64,000 bases of DNA from Halichondria panicea (GCF_963675165.1 NC_087389.1:4882620-4946619); one strand, 5' to 3'; positions 34,401 through 47,035 are shown, counted from the first letter of the stretch. Made by a program: numbers and translations. Notes: generated by a model not told the origin, from the sequence alone.

Positions 34401-36095
34401 ACAGCTAGTGAAGAGGCTACTTGTACTACAGCCCTGCAGTCTACACACAGAACAGACCAACATGCAACAGGTGAGAGTTGCTACCATATCAGTGTTTTGT
34501 CATAATATATATAATTATGTAGATCATTAGGTATCATGAACGAGTCGTTTCGCCGTGGTTATCATTCTTTCTGCGTTCCTTATAAGTATTAAATTTTGAT
34601 CTTAATTTGATACCGCAAATAATCACAAAAAGCTACCCAGTTCCAAAGGGATGCAAGTCCAAGGGCGTTATATAGTTGCATGGTGATTTAGGTGATAATT
34701 GCTACTACATCTTGGTATGATATTGATATCAGCTTATGTACTGTATAGTGCTCCATGCATAAAGCCTTTGAATTGATGTGGTCTGCCAGTCTAAATATTA
34801 ATTTTTTATATCACATGCATATACAATCTCTACTGTACTCACTGTACTCATTGAAGGAGATACCTCACAAGATGTCCTCACTTCATATCCACATATACCA
34901 TTTACTCAGGTTCAGCTACGTGATTTACATGGTCATAAAATTAATAAATGCATGAGCTTCTTTGGTGTACGTTTGTCAAACACTTAAGTTCACTGTCGAA
35001 GGTTCAGCCCCATTAACCACACCTTTTTCCTTATCCTAGGAGCTAGTGGACCGAGGACTGTGACCATTGAGGAATTGAAGGAGTGTACACCAGTGAGTGT
35101 GTCATCCCTTAATTATAACTTAATCGTGGCTTATTACAGATGAGATCTTCCGATGATGATGATGATGATGATGACAGCATTGATTCATGGTATTCCACTA
35201 ACGAACCAGTAGAACACCAACCAATAGATGAGGTTGTGGATACAGTGGACACTCCTAGTGATGTCACTGATCCAGACACTCTCATCAATGAACAGAGCTT
35301 CTCTCAAGCATCACCAGTAGAGCTCCCTCCCACAGCTAGTGACGAGGCTACTTGTACTACAGCCCTGCAGTCTACCCACAAAACAGAACGACATACAACA
35401 GGTAAGCGTTGCTATATCTTTACTATATAGTGTGCGTGTAAATCGTTCACACATGCAGTTATTATTGTTACATACAGCCTCTGCTGTACTGACTGATGCT
35501 GTACCATCTGATGTCACTGAAGAAGATACCTCACAAGATGTCCTCACTTCATATCCACACACCATTCCCTCAGGTATGTGTGAATCAGTTATGTGATTAC
35601 AGTAACCATGCATTGAATTATTAAATGAGCTTTTGCATGTAAATTATAAATGGGTTGTTCTACTGCACCCCTTTCCTTCTCCCAGGAGCTGGTGGACCGA
35701 GGACTGTTACCATTGAGGAATTGAAGGAGCGTACACAAGTGACCGACTCTCAACTTGACACTGAAATTGAAGACACTGACTTGATTATTCTGGCAGATCA
35801 CTTTGATAATATTGAAACATATTCTACTCTATTTGAACTAACAAATTCAAAAAAGCAAGATATTATTGATGAGAAGATGAGGTACAACACTCAAGCAGCC
35901 ATGTCCCTGGCCATGAAGCTGTGGAAGAGACGCAACCCTGCAGCTGCTACCTACAGAGCTCTGGTGGAGATTGTGCTGAGTCTGAGAAAGGTCGATGTCG
36001 CTACTACAGTGTGTGAATTCCTGACTCGTAAATGTGAGTATAGCGAATTGATGCAATGTCGATCTGTGAACCTCCCTCCACTATTATTAGAATGA
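31411..36095 (+). CDS. NLR3: NACHT-LRR-Death protein with duplicated linker exons
   Basis: Close paralog of NLR2. Main exon 31411-33930 (840 codons) encodes MDRFIASIRRKY, Walker A GNAGIGKTTLC, Walker B GVLIIADGWDEL and ribonuclease-inhibitor-type LRRs. Then 33981-34055, 34100-34165, 34221-34470, 35040-35092, 35140-35401, 35478-35573 and 35686-36095 (TGA). All phases fit, giving about 1243 aa. The block linker-to-Death is duplicated: 34221-35092 is a first, degraded copy whose Death exon is cut to 53 nt by a new GTGAGT donor; 35140-36095 is the full copy. The first copy of the short exon near 34830-34910 has lost its acceptor. The two linker exons have identical phase (0 in, 1 out), so either could also be used alone. 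Final domain: IILADHFDNIETYSTLFEL ... ATYRALVEIVLSLRK. No RTK follows it. Confidence 0.85.
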
Positions 36096-36560
36096 TCGTG
36101 CAATCGTGCACTTTAAACTGTGTCACTATCAATGTTGCATATATACATGACATTGCATGCATTTATAGATGGACACATTATTTTCTGTACAGCATCTCCA
36201 CTCTAATCACAAGACTGCATGTAAGGACTAGCTGCATTGAAAAAAATTACATGATAGCTAAATAACATGGATACTGAAAATATATAATAGCTGTTGTATA
36301 ATTATGTGTCCCTGTCTTTGCTCTATAGCTCATTATATGTATGTAGATATTTGTATTTTGATTTGAGAAATGGGCAATAATTTAAACACAGCATCTGCAG
36401 TACACAACAGCAATGAAACAGAGAAGAGGCCAACACTATGAACTAGTTATTAATAGCTGGTCAAAATTTAATATTTATCACATTATATATATTATTATAT
36501 ATATAATGTGCTATAATACCATTTTAATTAACGGGGAGCACCTTTGTAAGGCAATGTAGC
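36096..36560. other. AT-rich NLR3 downstream region
   Basis: Contains a palindromic TATATAATGTG-type stretch near 36481-36511. No gene seen. Confidence 0.4.
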
Positions 36561-36570
36561 CTATGCGTCA

Positions 36571-36990
36571 CTCTTCGTGAATTGTCGTATACACATGCAG
36601 TTTCGGAGGTGCAGTGCCAATTCTGAGAAAGCTAGTGCTCAGTTGTAACTAAAATGCAAGTACAGTCACTAGGTAACTATACTCAACACTGCAAAGAACA
36701 CAGCATCAAGCAGCAGAGTCAACTCACATGGAGTTGTCCTTTTTCGTGAATTGTCGTACACAGTTTCCGAGACGTAGTGCCAATTCTGAGCAAGGAAAAG
36801 TGAAAATCAGTGCTCAGTTATAGCTATAGAATGCAAGTACAGTCACTAGGTAATTACTCAACACTGCAGCTAAGAATACAGCATCAAGCAGCCGAGTTAA
36901 CTCACATGCATGGAGTGGTCCTTGTTCTTGAATTGTCGTATACCGTTTCCAAGACGCAGCACTACGTCTGAGAAAGGGAAAGTGAACTTT
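36571..36990. repeat. Three tandem copies of a 170-190 bp unit
   Basis: Starts near 36571, 36742 and 36929 at GTGAATTGTCGTA or its variant; each includes the blocks AATGCAAGTACAGTCACTAG and CAGCATCAAGCAGC in the first two. Non-coding. Confidence 0.75.
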
Positions 36991-37385
36991 CAGTGTATGT
37001 CCATACACAAATGTGGTGAATAGTCAGGAGTGCAAATACTGGATTTCAGTACTCCACTCACAAGCCTGAGATTGGTTTGGTACATGAGGTAGGTAGCTAG
37101 TGGCATCTGCATGTAAATACATTGGAACTCTTCTAGATTCTACTACAACCTAGTCATTCACTGATGCTCAGAGGTTTTAAATGACCTTGTGTTGAGCTTC
37201 CTCTTGCCACAAGTTGCGTTTTCAGGTGCCTCTGTGCTTTCTCTCTCCTGCATGTTCTCTGGCCCTAGAGCTACGTACCTGCTTTGTGTAAAACTATATA
37301 TAGCATGCATGCGTGGGCGTTCACATTCACTTGGCAAGTGGTCATAAAATTGGCGCGCGGATAGAAAAGTGTGAGGTGGTTCCAG

Positions 37386-37604
37386 TTAGTTACAGCTAAT
37401 GAGGCCACATTCGGCACTCATTAGGTCTACAGGAGATCTTAGGAAGCATCCCGGGTGCGAGCGTGCTCCCCTGATGCAGCGAATTGATGATCTCAACAGA
37501 GGTGACATCTTAGCCAGGATATGGTGGATTATATGTGATGCCAGGCTAAAACTACAAAGGGTTATAGTCAGCATGCTCATTACCTGTCTTGCTGCCATAT
37601 ACAA
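37386..37604 (-). pseudogene. C-terminal scrap of an RT/endonuclease retroelement
   Basis: The minus-strand frame reads LLRSSIRCIRGARS followed by a VDLMSAEC motif. The same end motif (SIMSIRGARS, VDLVNSEC) occurs at the decayed end of the element at 47690-50565, in another frame. So this is an isolated 3' fragment of the same family, without RT or nuclease. Confidence 0.6.
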
Positions 37605-37832
37605 TTAATGTGCTGTATACCAAGGGCGTATAAGAGATATTGTCACACGCCCTTGGTTTTACTAAGCCAATCCTATGTAAAACCTACTGGTTATTAATGT
37701 CCACCTCTTACATGCACGAGAATGCATGCATGCAGCTATATATATACCTGCATGCTTCAGTATCTATAATTATTTAGATCATGTTTGCCATAAATACTGC
37801 AATTTGATTGGCTAAAGGAAGTGTTCTATCCA

Positions 37833-37912
37833 ACTTAGAAAATCATGTACTTATTTAGAAAATCATGTACTTACTTAGAAAATCATGTACTTCACTTAGA
37901 AAATCATGTAGC
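37833..37912. repeat. Minisatellite, four units of about 21 bp
   Basis: Unit TTAGAAAATCATGTACTT plus 2-4 bp, four copies with single-base differences. Confidence 0.85.
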
Positions 37913-37978
37913 AAAGATTAGATAAGAACATTCAAATCTGATTGGCTAAATACTCATGGTTGCTTTGATCTAAAATGC

Positions 37979-38111
37979 TTAGACACTGTTTAGGAAGTTT
38001 CCACATGATTTAGAAGTCCTCAGGGCTAGTAGAACCCTCACTGCGTTCGGGATACTACAACCAGCCCTTTGGGCTTCTAAATCATGTCGAAACTTCCTAA
38101 ACAGTGTCTAA
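37979..38111. mobile_element. 133-bp palindromic MITE
   Basis: Arms of about 45 bp beginning TTAGACACTGTTTAGGAAG are inverted around a short centre. No clear target duplication. Confidence 0.7.
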
Positions 38112-38139
38112 CTATTATATAGCATTCATATATAACCCA

Positions 38140-38670
38140 GGTCTGCACGGTATGTAGAAATCTTTGTATAGCTATAATTATAGACTTCTATATAATCTTT
38201 ATACTACTTCAAAAATTAATTCGTTCTCCCAAGAGAGAGAAATTCCACTGAATAGAAAAAGTCAGCTAATTAATCTGGCTAGGATAAAAAAAACTATTAT
38301 ATATATGCGCTAGCCTGATAGGGAAAGGTTGTTTATATTATTTTTGTAGTCGTTATAATTAATGTTAGCTATATACATTATATTCAAGGAAATCACAGGT
38401 TGTCCACCTTATTTATGTAAAATGACAGTGTTCATGCAGTTTGTGTTGGTTGTTGCCTGGCCATTGCTACAATCATTACTTGATATGATGGCAGCCACGG
38501 CCCACGGCAAGTTCTTGCTAAACTACTATACAGAATAATTGCTAACGCACTTCAGCAGAAGAAACTTAATTGTGCATGTAATTAAATTTAGAATACATGA
38601 CTTTTTCTGAATCCATGATAGTTGTGTTAAGGGCTGTCATGAATGTGAGAAATGTCTTTGTATGTGTGTG

Positions 38671-38704
<34 letters not shown>

Positions 38705-39600
38705 AATTTTTAATTATAATCGGAACACCCATGCATGCATTCTCCGTACATGCAGGAGAGTATATACAGCTGAGATATAGCACAAGGCCATGCATACATA
38801 ATAATTATGTTGTTGAAGATGAACTCTCTAACTCTCCTCCTTGTGACCGTGGCCCTTGTTGGATCTGCCAGTGCTTATCCAAGAGTGAACCAGGAGGCAG
38901 TGGTACAGAATGCCTTGAAAACCATGATTCAAGAAGCTCAAGAGAAAGCAATGTTGGAACAAGCTTACAAACAGTTTGCCGTCAACCAGCTACACGCTAA
39001 AGAGCAAAAATTTCCGCTGCAAGAGGAAGATATGGAAACTACAAATGAATGGACGCTGCGAACATAATAACTGAAAATAGGAAGATGCATGGCCAAGGCT
39101 ATTCAGATGTTACTAGGGAAACTGGATACGACCAATGAGATGGCAGATCTTCAGGTAGTAGGTTGGTGGTGTGTTTGGATACCACAACCAGTTATAGGAT
39201 AACTCTTCCAGGCTGCCAATAACTGACGAGCGAACTGTTATATAATAATAGGCTATATAGCTATATATTACACAGTAGAAAATAATGTGTTTGCATTAAT
39301 GATCAGCTTGTCATTGAACATTCAGACTATAGTAGGCGTAGCTATAGCTACATGTACATGTGTTGTGTTGGTTTTTAGTAGAGAAAGTAGTTTTGTGACT
39401 ATAATTTTATGTGTTCTTGCATAGCTAACATGCTGTAACCTAAAAACACATTACTATAGTCTAGTGCAAAATCTAAATTGTGGTCGTAAATACTAATCAT
39501 GCAAGTAAAATTATATATAGCTATATATAGCCATGCAGCCAAAAAAGCATCATGCATATAATATAGGAGGAAACTGATAGTACATGCATGACTCTATTCC
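38140..39600 (+). repeat. Segmental duplication, copy A (secreted-protein unit)
   Basis: Collinear with 44990-46450 including the flanks, the small secreted-protein gene and 3' sequence. Contains a TG microsatellite at 38670-38702. Confidence 0.8.
38807..39160 (+). pseudogene. Small secreted protein, copy A (frameshifted)
   Basis: Starts MLLKMNSLTLLLVTVALVG, a typical signal peptide with SASA/YP cleavage, then a Gln/Glu/Ala-rich helical chain (VVQNALKTMIQEAQEKAM). At about 39048 one base is missing relative to copy C, so the frame ends after 86 residues at 39067; the rest of the homologous region (to about 39153) continues in another frame. No family recognised. The paralog at 45705 has the base but carries a stop that this copy lacks. 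Confidence 0.6.
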
Positions 39601-40071
39601 CCTGCTCAATGTCTAATGGGGTGGGGCTCTCTAAATTATGTGCGCATGCTATAGTTTTAGAACGTCACGCGCACATTGAGTGTATTATTCCGAGCGAAGC
39701 GAGGCTTTAATTGGGTCACGTTGAGATTTTGGCGGATGATGTCAGACACTATCGAACTAGTGCATGGCTCTGGCTGCTGCAGACTGTAACGATTCGACTT
39801 CAAAGTTAGAGGACATGTTAGTGATTGTACTGAGGACACTTCAGCTCCATTCTATAAGCAACTGGTTAGCAAGGTTCTTCCTTCATACTAGCTTTCACAT
39901 GCACTTATCACTTATCTTTAGTCCTTAAATTGTTATAGTCTGCGAAGCTTTGTCTGTGCAGTTTCAGTGACTATGAAGGTTAAAAACTCTCCAGCGTAGC
40001 GCATGTAGACTTTTTATGAAAGGTGATAACCTTTTTAGAAAAAAATTCCGTGTGTCATTGCGCATGCTCAC
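39601..40071. repeat. Dispersed repeat ending in TATTCCGAGCGAAGCGAGG, copy 1
   Basis: The block running from a CTGCTCAATGTCTAATGGGG motif through CCGAGCGAAGCGAGGCTTTA and on to GCGCATGCTCACT recurs at 46445-46910 and, rearranged, at 42320-42980. It continues after the foldback at 41318-41430. Non-coding. Confidence 0.65.
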
Positions 40072-40073
40072 TA

Positions 40074-41315
40074 CAGTGCAACAACCAAAGAGAGTAGATT
40101 TTTTTTTTTTGGTACACATTTTTTACATTTTGTGGCATATCTTCTAAAGTAAAAGTGATATGATCTATTTGAGTGCAGGTACTGAAAGTTCAACTATTGG
40201 CGCTTCCATTGGACCACCACCTGTTACATCACATGACATCATCAGTATAAAATGGCTGTCTGAAGATGTGTACTTCCGAAAATATGTTAGGAATAGAAGT
40301 AGCTTATTTGTTTGAGTTAAGATCTGAAATTTGTTGTGCATGTACCTGAGTATATTGCTCATCTTTTGAGCTTCAACAGAAGTCTGGGCTACTAGTAAGT
40401 TCTGAGAAATACTGCATTTTGTTGTTTTTTGGTGGCAAATATGTTAGGAATACAACTTTCGATTTTATGTTAGTTAAGGTCTGATTTTTGAGCAGCATGT
40501 ACTACAATAGTGTACTTTTCATCTGTACTAACTTACAGGAGTTAGGCTAGCCTCTTCTTTGCTAGAGCGGCCCATCTTGTCAAAAACAGTGCTTTTTATG
40601 ACTTTTGGGGCAATTTGGCTACGTAGTAAGCTCAATTACCACGCCCCTGTGACACAGAATGACCAACACCAACTGTGTATTTGCAGGTAGACATCACATG
40701 ACCTTTGGATGTAGCAAATAACAACAAAATGATTTGTGATGTCACAAATCAATGAATATCATTGCATACGTCAGCAAAAGTAGCAAAACGGAGCAAAATC
40801 ACCATTTTTGACAAGAAGGGCTGCTCTAGCAAAGATGAGACTTGTCTAGCTCCTGTAAGTTAGTACAGATGAATTCTATGCTATTGTAGTACATGCTCCT
40901 CAAAAATCAGACCTTAACTAGCATAAAATTGAAAGTTGTATTCCTAACATATTTGCCACCAAAAAACAACAAAATTCAGTATTTCTCAGAACTTACTAGC
41001 AGCCCAGACTTCTGTTGAAGCTCAAAAGATGAGCAATATAGTCAGGTATATACACAATAAATTTCAGATCTTAACTCAAACAAATAAGCTACTTCTATTC
41101 CTAACATATTTTCGGAGGTACACATCTTCAGACAGCCATTTCATAGTGATGATGTCATATGATGTAACAGGTGGTGGTCCAATGGAAGCGCCAATAATTG
41201 AACTTTCAGTACCTGCACTCAAATAGATCATATCACTTTTACTTCAGAAGATATGCCACAAAATGTGAAAAAAAATAATATAAAAAAAAATCTACTCTCT
41301 TTGGTTGTTGCACTG
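40074..41315. mobile_element. 1.24-kb foldback element, Tc1/mariner-like ends
   Basis: Two arms of about 518 bp (40074-40592 and 40800-41315) are reverse complements, around a roughly 207-bp centre. Ends are CAGTGCAACAACC and GGTTGTTGCACTG, each next to TA, as expected for Tc1/mariner-type insertion. Uninterrupted paralogous sequence is near 42545-42565 and 46892-46915. Mirror reading frames of 65 codons in the arms are not genes. No transposase inside. Confidence 0.85.
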
Positions 41316-41317
41316 TA

Positions 41318-41450
41318 GCTGTTTCTAAAAAAAGTGAAAACTTTTTTTTAGTTGAGGAATCCTTGACCCGCTCAGAGCCCTGTGCCACTAGAACCCCCCT
41401 TTCAAGAATCCTATGTAGATCCGCCACTGTGACCCTTTCCCTTACATGTA
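41318..41450. repeat. Dispersed repeat, right part after the foldback
   Basis: GTTTCTAAAAAAAGTG followed by TTGACCCGCTCAGAGCCC and CCGCCACTGTGACC. Same blocks at 42553-42690, 46906-47035 and 47490-47523. Confidence 0.6.
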
Positions 41451-42300
41451 CGGATAAACTTATTCAATTCACATGCACACACACACACATGCACACAATA
41501 CATATCAGGTTATCATGCATAGACTGCACATGCACACACACTTATATCAGGTTACAATAAGCATGCAATTATAGACTGCCCAAAACCATAATAATGACAT
41601 CTCCCACATTGGATTCACAGAACTCTTAAATTAATTACACAATGAAATAGTTTCTGATGAAATGTATTGATAGTGATTTGGTACTGGCTATTGCATGGTT
41701 TAACAAGAACTTGGAACTACCTGCATGTATATATGTATATAGCTATTTGAATTGTTGTAGCTATATACATGTATAGGTACCTGCTGTGTAGCATATATAG
41801 CTACAACTTTACTGATCCATGAACATTTTTGGCTAGAGCTTTTGGTGCATGTACAATACATTAACTATTAGATGGTGTGATCAGTTCATATATATATACT
41901 TGTGCCTGTTGATATACTCAACTATAGCATGGTTTACTGCGGGTATAACACTTTATAGACCTGGCTTTGATTGATTGTGCAAAAGTAATCAGTGAAAATA
42001 CGGTCAATACCTGATACAACAACCTGGTAAATCTGTGAAATTAGTTCAGAAGTTCATATATAAAGTGTCGAAAGTGCAAATGGTTAAGTAAAATGGAAAA
42101 TCAGATTAAGTACTGGAGAGCAACTCAACTTAGTATTATTGTGCACGATTGTACACATTAAAAAAAAAAAGCACTCATGCTAACTGCATGCACGAGTGCA
42201 TGCATCAACAACCTATGTGCTCTTGTATGTTCTATATTATTATTATGTGTTCTCGTATGTTCTTGTTTATGCTCTTATGTTATTGTTAGCCATTGTCTAG
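41451..42300. other. No gene recognised
   Basis: CA-rich patches and AT-rich DNA; 41580-41700 matches 47110-47215. Nothing coding is supported. Confidence 0.4.
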
Positions 42301-42319
42301 CCTCGATCCCAGGCCGAGT

Positions 42320-42697
42320 TTTAATCGGGTCACATTGAGATTTTAGCGGACGATGTCGGACACTATATCGAACTAGTGGCTCTGGCTGTTGCAGACTGTA
42401 ACGGTTCGACTTCAATGCAAAGTTGGAGATGTGTTAGTGATTGTACTGAGGACACTTCAGCTCCATTCTAATCAGCAAGTTCTTCCTTTCATACTAGCTT
42501 TCACATGCACTTATCACTTGTCTTTAAGTCCTTGTTAGTCCAATGCGCATGCTCACTATTTCTAAAAAGTGCATGTAGCGACCTTTTTTTTAGGTAAAAT
42601 TGAAGAGTCCTTGACCCGCTCAGAGCCCTGTGCCACTGGAACCCCCCTTTCAAGAATCCTATAGATCTACCACTGTGACCCTTTCCCCTATACGCAT

Positions 42698-42781
<84 letters not shown>

Positions 42782-42985
42782 ACTATTCTCCTGTTCAATG
42801 CATGTCTGGGGCGGGGCTCTTTAAATCACGTGCACCTACTATTTTTAGAACGTCACGCCCACATTAATTAATTGAGGGTATTATTCCGAGCGAAACGAGG
42901 CTTTATTTTATTAAAGGTTTAGCAATTAATGCAAGGATACAACAAATAGCTATAAAGCTAGTCGGGTCACGTTTAAATTTTGGCA
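42320..42985. repeat. Dispersed repeat, rearranged copy, with long CA microsatellite
   Basis: Contains the blocks seen at 39600-40071 and 41318-41450 in changed order, and an uninterrupted (CA)n of about 76 bp at 42702-42779. Confidence 0.65.
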
Positions 42986-43000
42986 GATGATGTCGGACAC

Positions 43001-43671
43001 TGTGAATATATGTGAACTCACTCTGCTACTAGATATCCCACAAAATCACCTGAAGAAAAATGTTGCTACATGACCTTCTCTAGGAAACACTCACCCACAC
43101 TTCTGAACTCCACTCTTACTATTGACGACAATTTTTCCCTCTCAAGGGTAGATGTTTTCAAATACCTTGGCGTCAACTTCTCAAGTGATTTCTCCTGGAC
43201 CAAGCATATTACTTCTACATGCAATAAATCGAGAAAACTTATTGGCATGCTCCACAGGAGCTTTTACAAATACTCGAAACCTGACACTACCTCAAAACTA
43301 TACTTAGACCTCATTTAGAATACACCTCTGCTGTCTGGAGTCCCCACTTGGCTAAGGACATTAAGTTACTGGAGGACAGAACACTATACTCAGCTTTTGG
43401 TCCCATTTGCGATATCTAACACTTTCAAATCTTCCTTCTTCCCGGATACTATATCAGCCTGGAACCAATTAGGTTTTGACACTGATGGTATATCACTTGT
43501 ATTCTTTAAAAATCAGCTATATATACTGTAGATCAATTAAGTGTATGTTCTGTTGTAGGTATATGCATATGTATTGTTTTTGTGTAGGTAACTGATTTGG
43601 ATTAGCTTCTATTCTGCTACCTTTGCTGTATGCATTAATAAAAAAACAAAAAAACAAAAAAAAAAGTGTAC
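43001..43671 (+). pseudogene. 5'-truncated non-LTR retrotransposon (reverse transcriptase C-terminal part)
   Basis: Frame from 43070 reads a typical C-terminal LINE region (VDVFKYLGVNFSSDFSWTKH, then CNKSRKLIGMLHRSFYKYS), followed after a stop by EYTSAVWSPHLAKD in the same frame. It ends in an A-rich tail near 43640-43671. The left edge interrupts the dispersed repeat after TGTCGGACACT. Related in type, not identical, to the element at 53251-54322. Confidence 0.8.
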
Positions 43672-44990
43672 AAAGTTTTCTCTGCATAATAAAAGGGTGG
43701 GGCTGGTTCTCTCTGCATAACAAGAGGGTGGGGCTGGCTACTGCAGCCACATTGATTTGCACGTGGTCAAGTGATATCTAGCCATGAATCCTTGACTCCT
43801 GAGGAAAGTTTTAGGTAAGGGAGAGTGCATGGCACTGCATACTTACATGTATATTTGCTATAATCATTAATAAATTATTAATGGTCAAGTTCTACAAGTC
43901 TACAGCCAAGTCTCCTCTTCACCAGCCACCACTGTCTGTCGGGGCCACCATGCACTATCTCTCCTCCAGTCACAAAACCATATCTCCTGCGTTTATATCG
44001 ACTTAAAGGGAGAACGTGGTTAATTAGTAACCTGATATTGTGTGTGTGTGTGTGTGTGTGTGTGCATGTGGTTACTATAGCACCATAACACCCATGCATG
44101 CAGTGCATCGAGTAGAGATTACCACAAATGTGTGAGTAGTTGTACTTAATAAATGTTGATTGGAACCTTTCTAAGAAATGGTGCTGATACCATGCATTGT
44201 GTAGGTGAATGAATAATCCAAAAAATTTTCATGAAAACATGAGGTGATGGGTTTAGGGGGATCAATAAGAACAACAGCGAATGGTTATAGTGGGTAATCG
44301 ATTAGAGTAATAAAACAACCTTAAACAGCTAAGATCTCAGACTTCATAAGATAATTGTTGAATGGTTTTAGGTATCCTGGCTATCCTTCATGGGTCTTAT
44401 ATAATTATGTCCACAGTGTATATAATTCATGATTTACTGGTTTTCAGGTATATTTTTGGTTAGAGTAATAACTGAAAGATTAATAGCTTAGCTTTCAAAT
44501 TTCTGTATAGTAAGTTTACAGGTAGCTAAATGGGCTAAATTTTGATACAAGAACATCCTCTATGTTTATTCCATTGCTGAAATAACACTGAAAAACTACT
44601 ACTCTATTGGTATAGCTGCAAGAGTGAGAAGAGAGCTACAATTAAGGCTCTGCTGATGCACCCATTAATTATAATTTGAAATGATTGTGTTTGCATAAAT
44701 GCTCATGCATGCAGCTTGTCATTGAACATTGTGTTAGTAGAAAGTTTATTTTTTCGCTATAACATACTGTAACCTAAGAACACATTAGTATAATACTGGT
44801 CTAGTGCATGCAAAGTCTAAATTGTGGTCGTAAATACTATATAGCCATGCAGGTGCAGTTTAAGCTATATAGCTATATATATACAGAGAAATGTACATGC
44901 ACAATTTTTTTGCATTGCCATATAAGTGGATTGCATGTGCATGGCTGAGGCTAGCATGCATGAATCTATATACCTGCTTTGCATCCAATA
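43672..44990. other. Mostly no gene; one possible terminal exon on minus
   Basis: At 43881-44010 the minus strand reads an orderly tail (YGFVTGGEIVHGGPDRQWW to VELDH and stop) that is less repeat-like than its surroundings and could be a last coding exon. I do not recognise it and see no partner exon. A (TG)n tract is at 44039-44064. Confidence 0.2.
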
Positions 44991-46450
44991 GCCCAGGTCT
45001 GCAAGGGTATATAATTATGTTGTACTACTTCTATATATATATGTTATAATGGCAAAAAATGAAATAATTTCATTCTCCCAAGAAAGAGAAATCCCATGCA
45101 TATACACTGAATAGAAAAAAGTAAGCTTATTATTCTGGCTAGGAAAAAAAGATTCTATATGCCCTAGCCTATATTAATTGCTTATATAGTCGTTATAATG
45201 TTAGCTATAATATTATAATACATTATATTCACAAGGAAATCACATGCAGGCTGTCCACCTTATTTATGTAAAATGTACTGTTCATGTAGTTTGTGTTAGT
45301 TGTTGGCGTTGGCCATTCCTACAATCATTAGCTATGTGATGGCAGCCCCGACCCATGGCAAGTTCTTGCTAAAACCACTATATACCTAACAGAATCACTA
45401 TAGATCTAATGGACTTCAGCAGAAGACATAATTGTGCATTTAGAATGCATGCATGAGACATGAGTTTTATCTGAATCCATGCATGATGTTTGTGTTGGCT
45501 GTCATCTTTGTAAACTGATATCGTGTGTGTATACATGCATGGTGTGTGTGGTTTAATACTATAAGAATTACTATATTGTAAGAGTATAATTGGAACACCC
45601 ATGCATTCTCGGAACACCCATGCATGCATTCTCTGTACATGCAGGAGAATATAAAGCTGAGACATATAGCTCAAGGCCATGCATACATGTAGTATATATC
45701 TCATATGTTGTTGAAGATGAACTCTCTCACTCTCCTCTTTGTGACCGTGGCCCTTGTTGGATCTGCCAGTGCTAATCCAAGAGTGAACCAGAAGGCAGTG
45801 GTACAGAATGCCTTGAAAACCATGATTCAACAAGCTCAATAAGAGGAAGCAATGTTGGAACATGCTTACAAACAGTTTGCAGACCAGCAACAGGCTAAAG
45901 AGCAACACATTTCATTGCAAGAGGAAGAAAAGGAAACTACAAATGAAATGGACGCTGCGAACATAATGACTGAAAATAGGAAGATGGCCGTGGCTATTCA
46001 GATGTTACTAGGGAAACTGGATACGACCAATGAGATGGCAGATCTTCAGGAAGAGTTTTGGTGTGTTTTGGTACCACAACAAACAAAGATAACTCTTCCA
46101 GCCTGCCAATAACTGATGAGCGAACTTTTATATAGGCTAGCTATATTACACAGTAGAAATGTGTTTGCATAAATGCTCAGTATAATGGCTTGTCCTTGAA
46201 CATTCAGACTATAGTAGGCGTAGCTATAGCTATAGCTACATGTGTTGTGTTGATTTTTAGTAGAAAGTTAATTTTGTGACTATAATTTTATGTGTTCTTG
46301 CATAGCTAATATGCTGTAACCTAAGTATAATACTGGTCTAGTGCATGCAAAGTCTAAATTGTGGTCGTAAATACTAATAATGCATGTAACAATAATAAAA
46401 TTATATAGTTATATAGCCATGCATGCATCATGCGTAGGAGGAAACTGATA
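44990..46450 (+). repeat. Segmental duplication, copy C (secreted-protein unit)
   Basis: Collinear with 38140-39600; small insertions and deletions and scattered substitutions. Confidence 0.8.
45705..46112 (+). pseudogene. Small secreted protein, copy C (premature stop)
   Basis: Starts MLLKMNSLTLLFVTVALVG (signal peptide) and reads 45 residues to a TAA at 45840-45842 created by a 3-bp insertion relative to copy A. Without that codon the frame runs on to 46112 (135 codons in all, Gln/Glu/Lys-rich, ending in LPACQ). A TATAAAG motif is at about 45650. The family is not recognised. Stop-codon readthrough or a true pseudogene are both possible. Confidence 0.6.
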
Positions 46451-47035
46451 GTACATGACTCTATTCTCCTGCTCAATGTCTAATGGGGTGAGGCTCTCAA
46501 AATTACGTGCACATGCTATTTTTAGAACGTCACGCCCACATTGAGGGTATTATTCCGAGCGAAGTGAGGCTTTAATCGGATCACATTGAGATTTTGGCTG
46601 ACACTATCGAACTAGTGGCTCTGGCTGTTGCAGACTGTAACGATTCGACTTCAAAGTTAGAGGACGTGTTAGTGATTGTACTGAGGACACTTCAGCTCCA
46701 TTCTAGTTTATAGCATGCAAGGTTCTTTCCTTTCATGCTTTCACATGCACTTATCACTCATCTTTAGTCCTTGTTAGAAGCTTTGTCTGTGCAGTTTAAG
46801 TTTCAGTGACTATAAAGGTTAAAAACCTTCCAGCATGCAGACTGTTTATAAAAAGTGATGACCTTTTTTTAGGAAAAAATTCGTTGTGTCATGCGCATGC
46901 TCACTGTTTCTAAAAAAAGTGACGATCTTTTTTTTAGGTAAAATTGAAAAGTCCTTGACCCGCTCAGTCGAGCCCTAGCTGTGCCACTGGAATAAGAATC
47001 TTAAATCCGCCACTGCGTCTGCGTGACCTTTCCCC
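46445..47035. repeat. Dispersed repeat ending in TATTCCGAGCGAAG, copy 3
   Basis: Collinear with 39600-40071 plus 41318-41450 but without the foldback, which makes it the empty-site reference. Confidence 0.65.

Noticed and set aside
40165-41226. Two similar 65-codon frames on opposite strands
   Set aside because: Mirror images in the two arms of the foldback element.
42501-42824. Frames rich in Val-Cys or His-Thr across the CA tract
   Set aside because: Microsatellite artefact.
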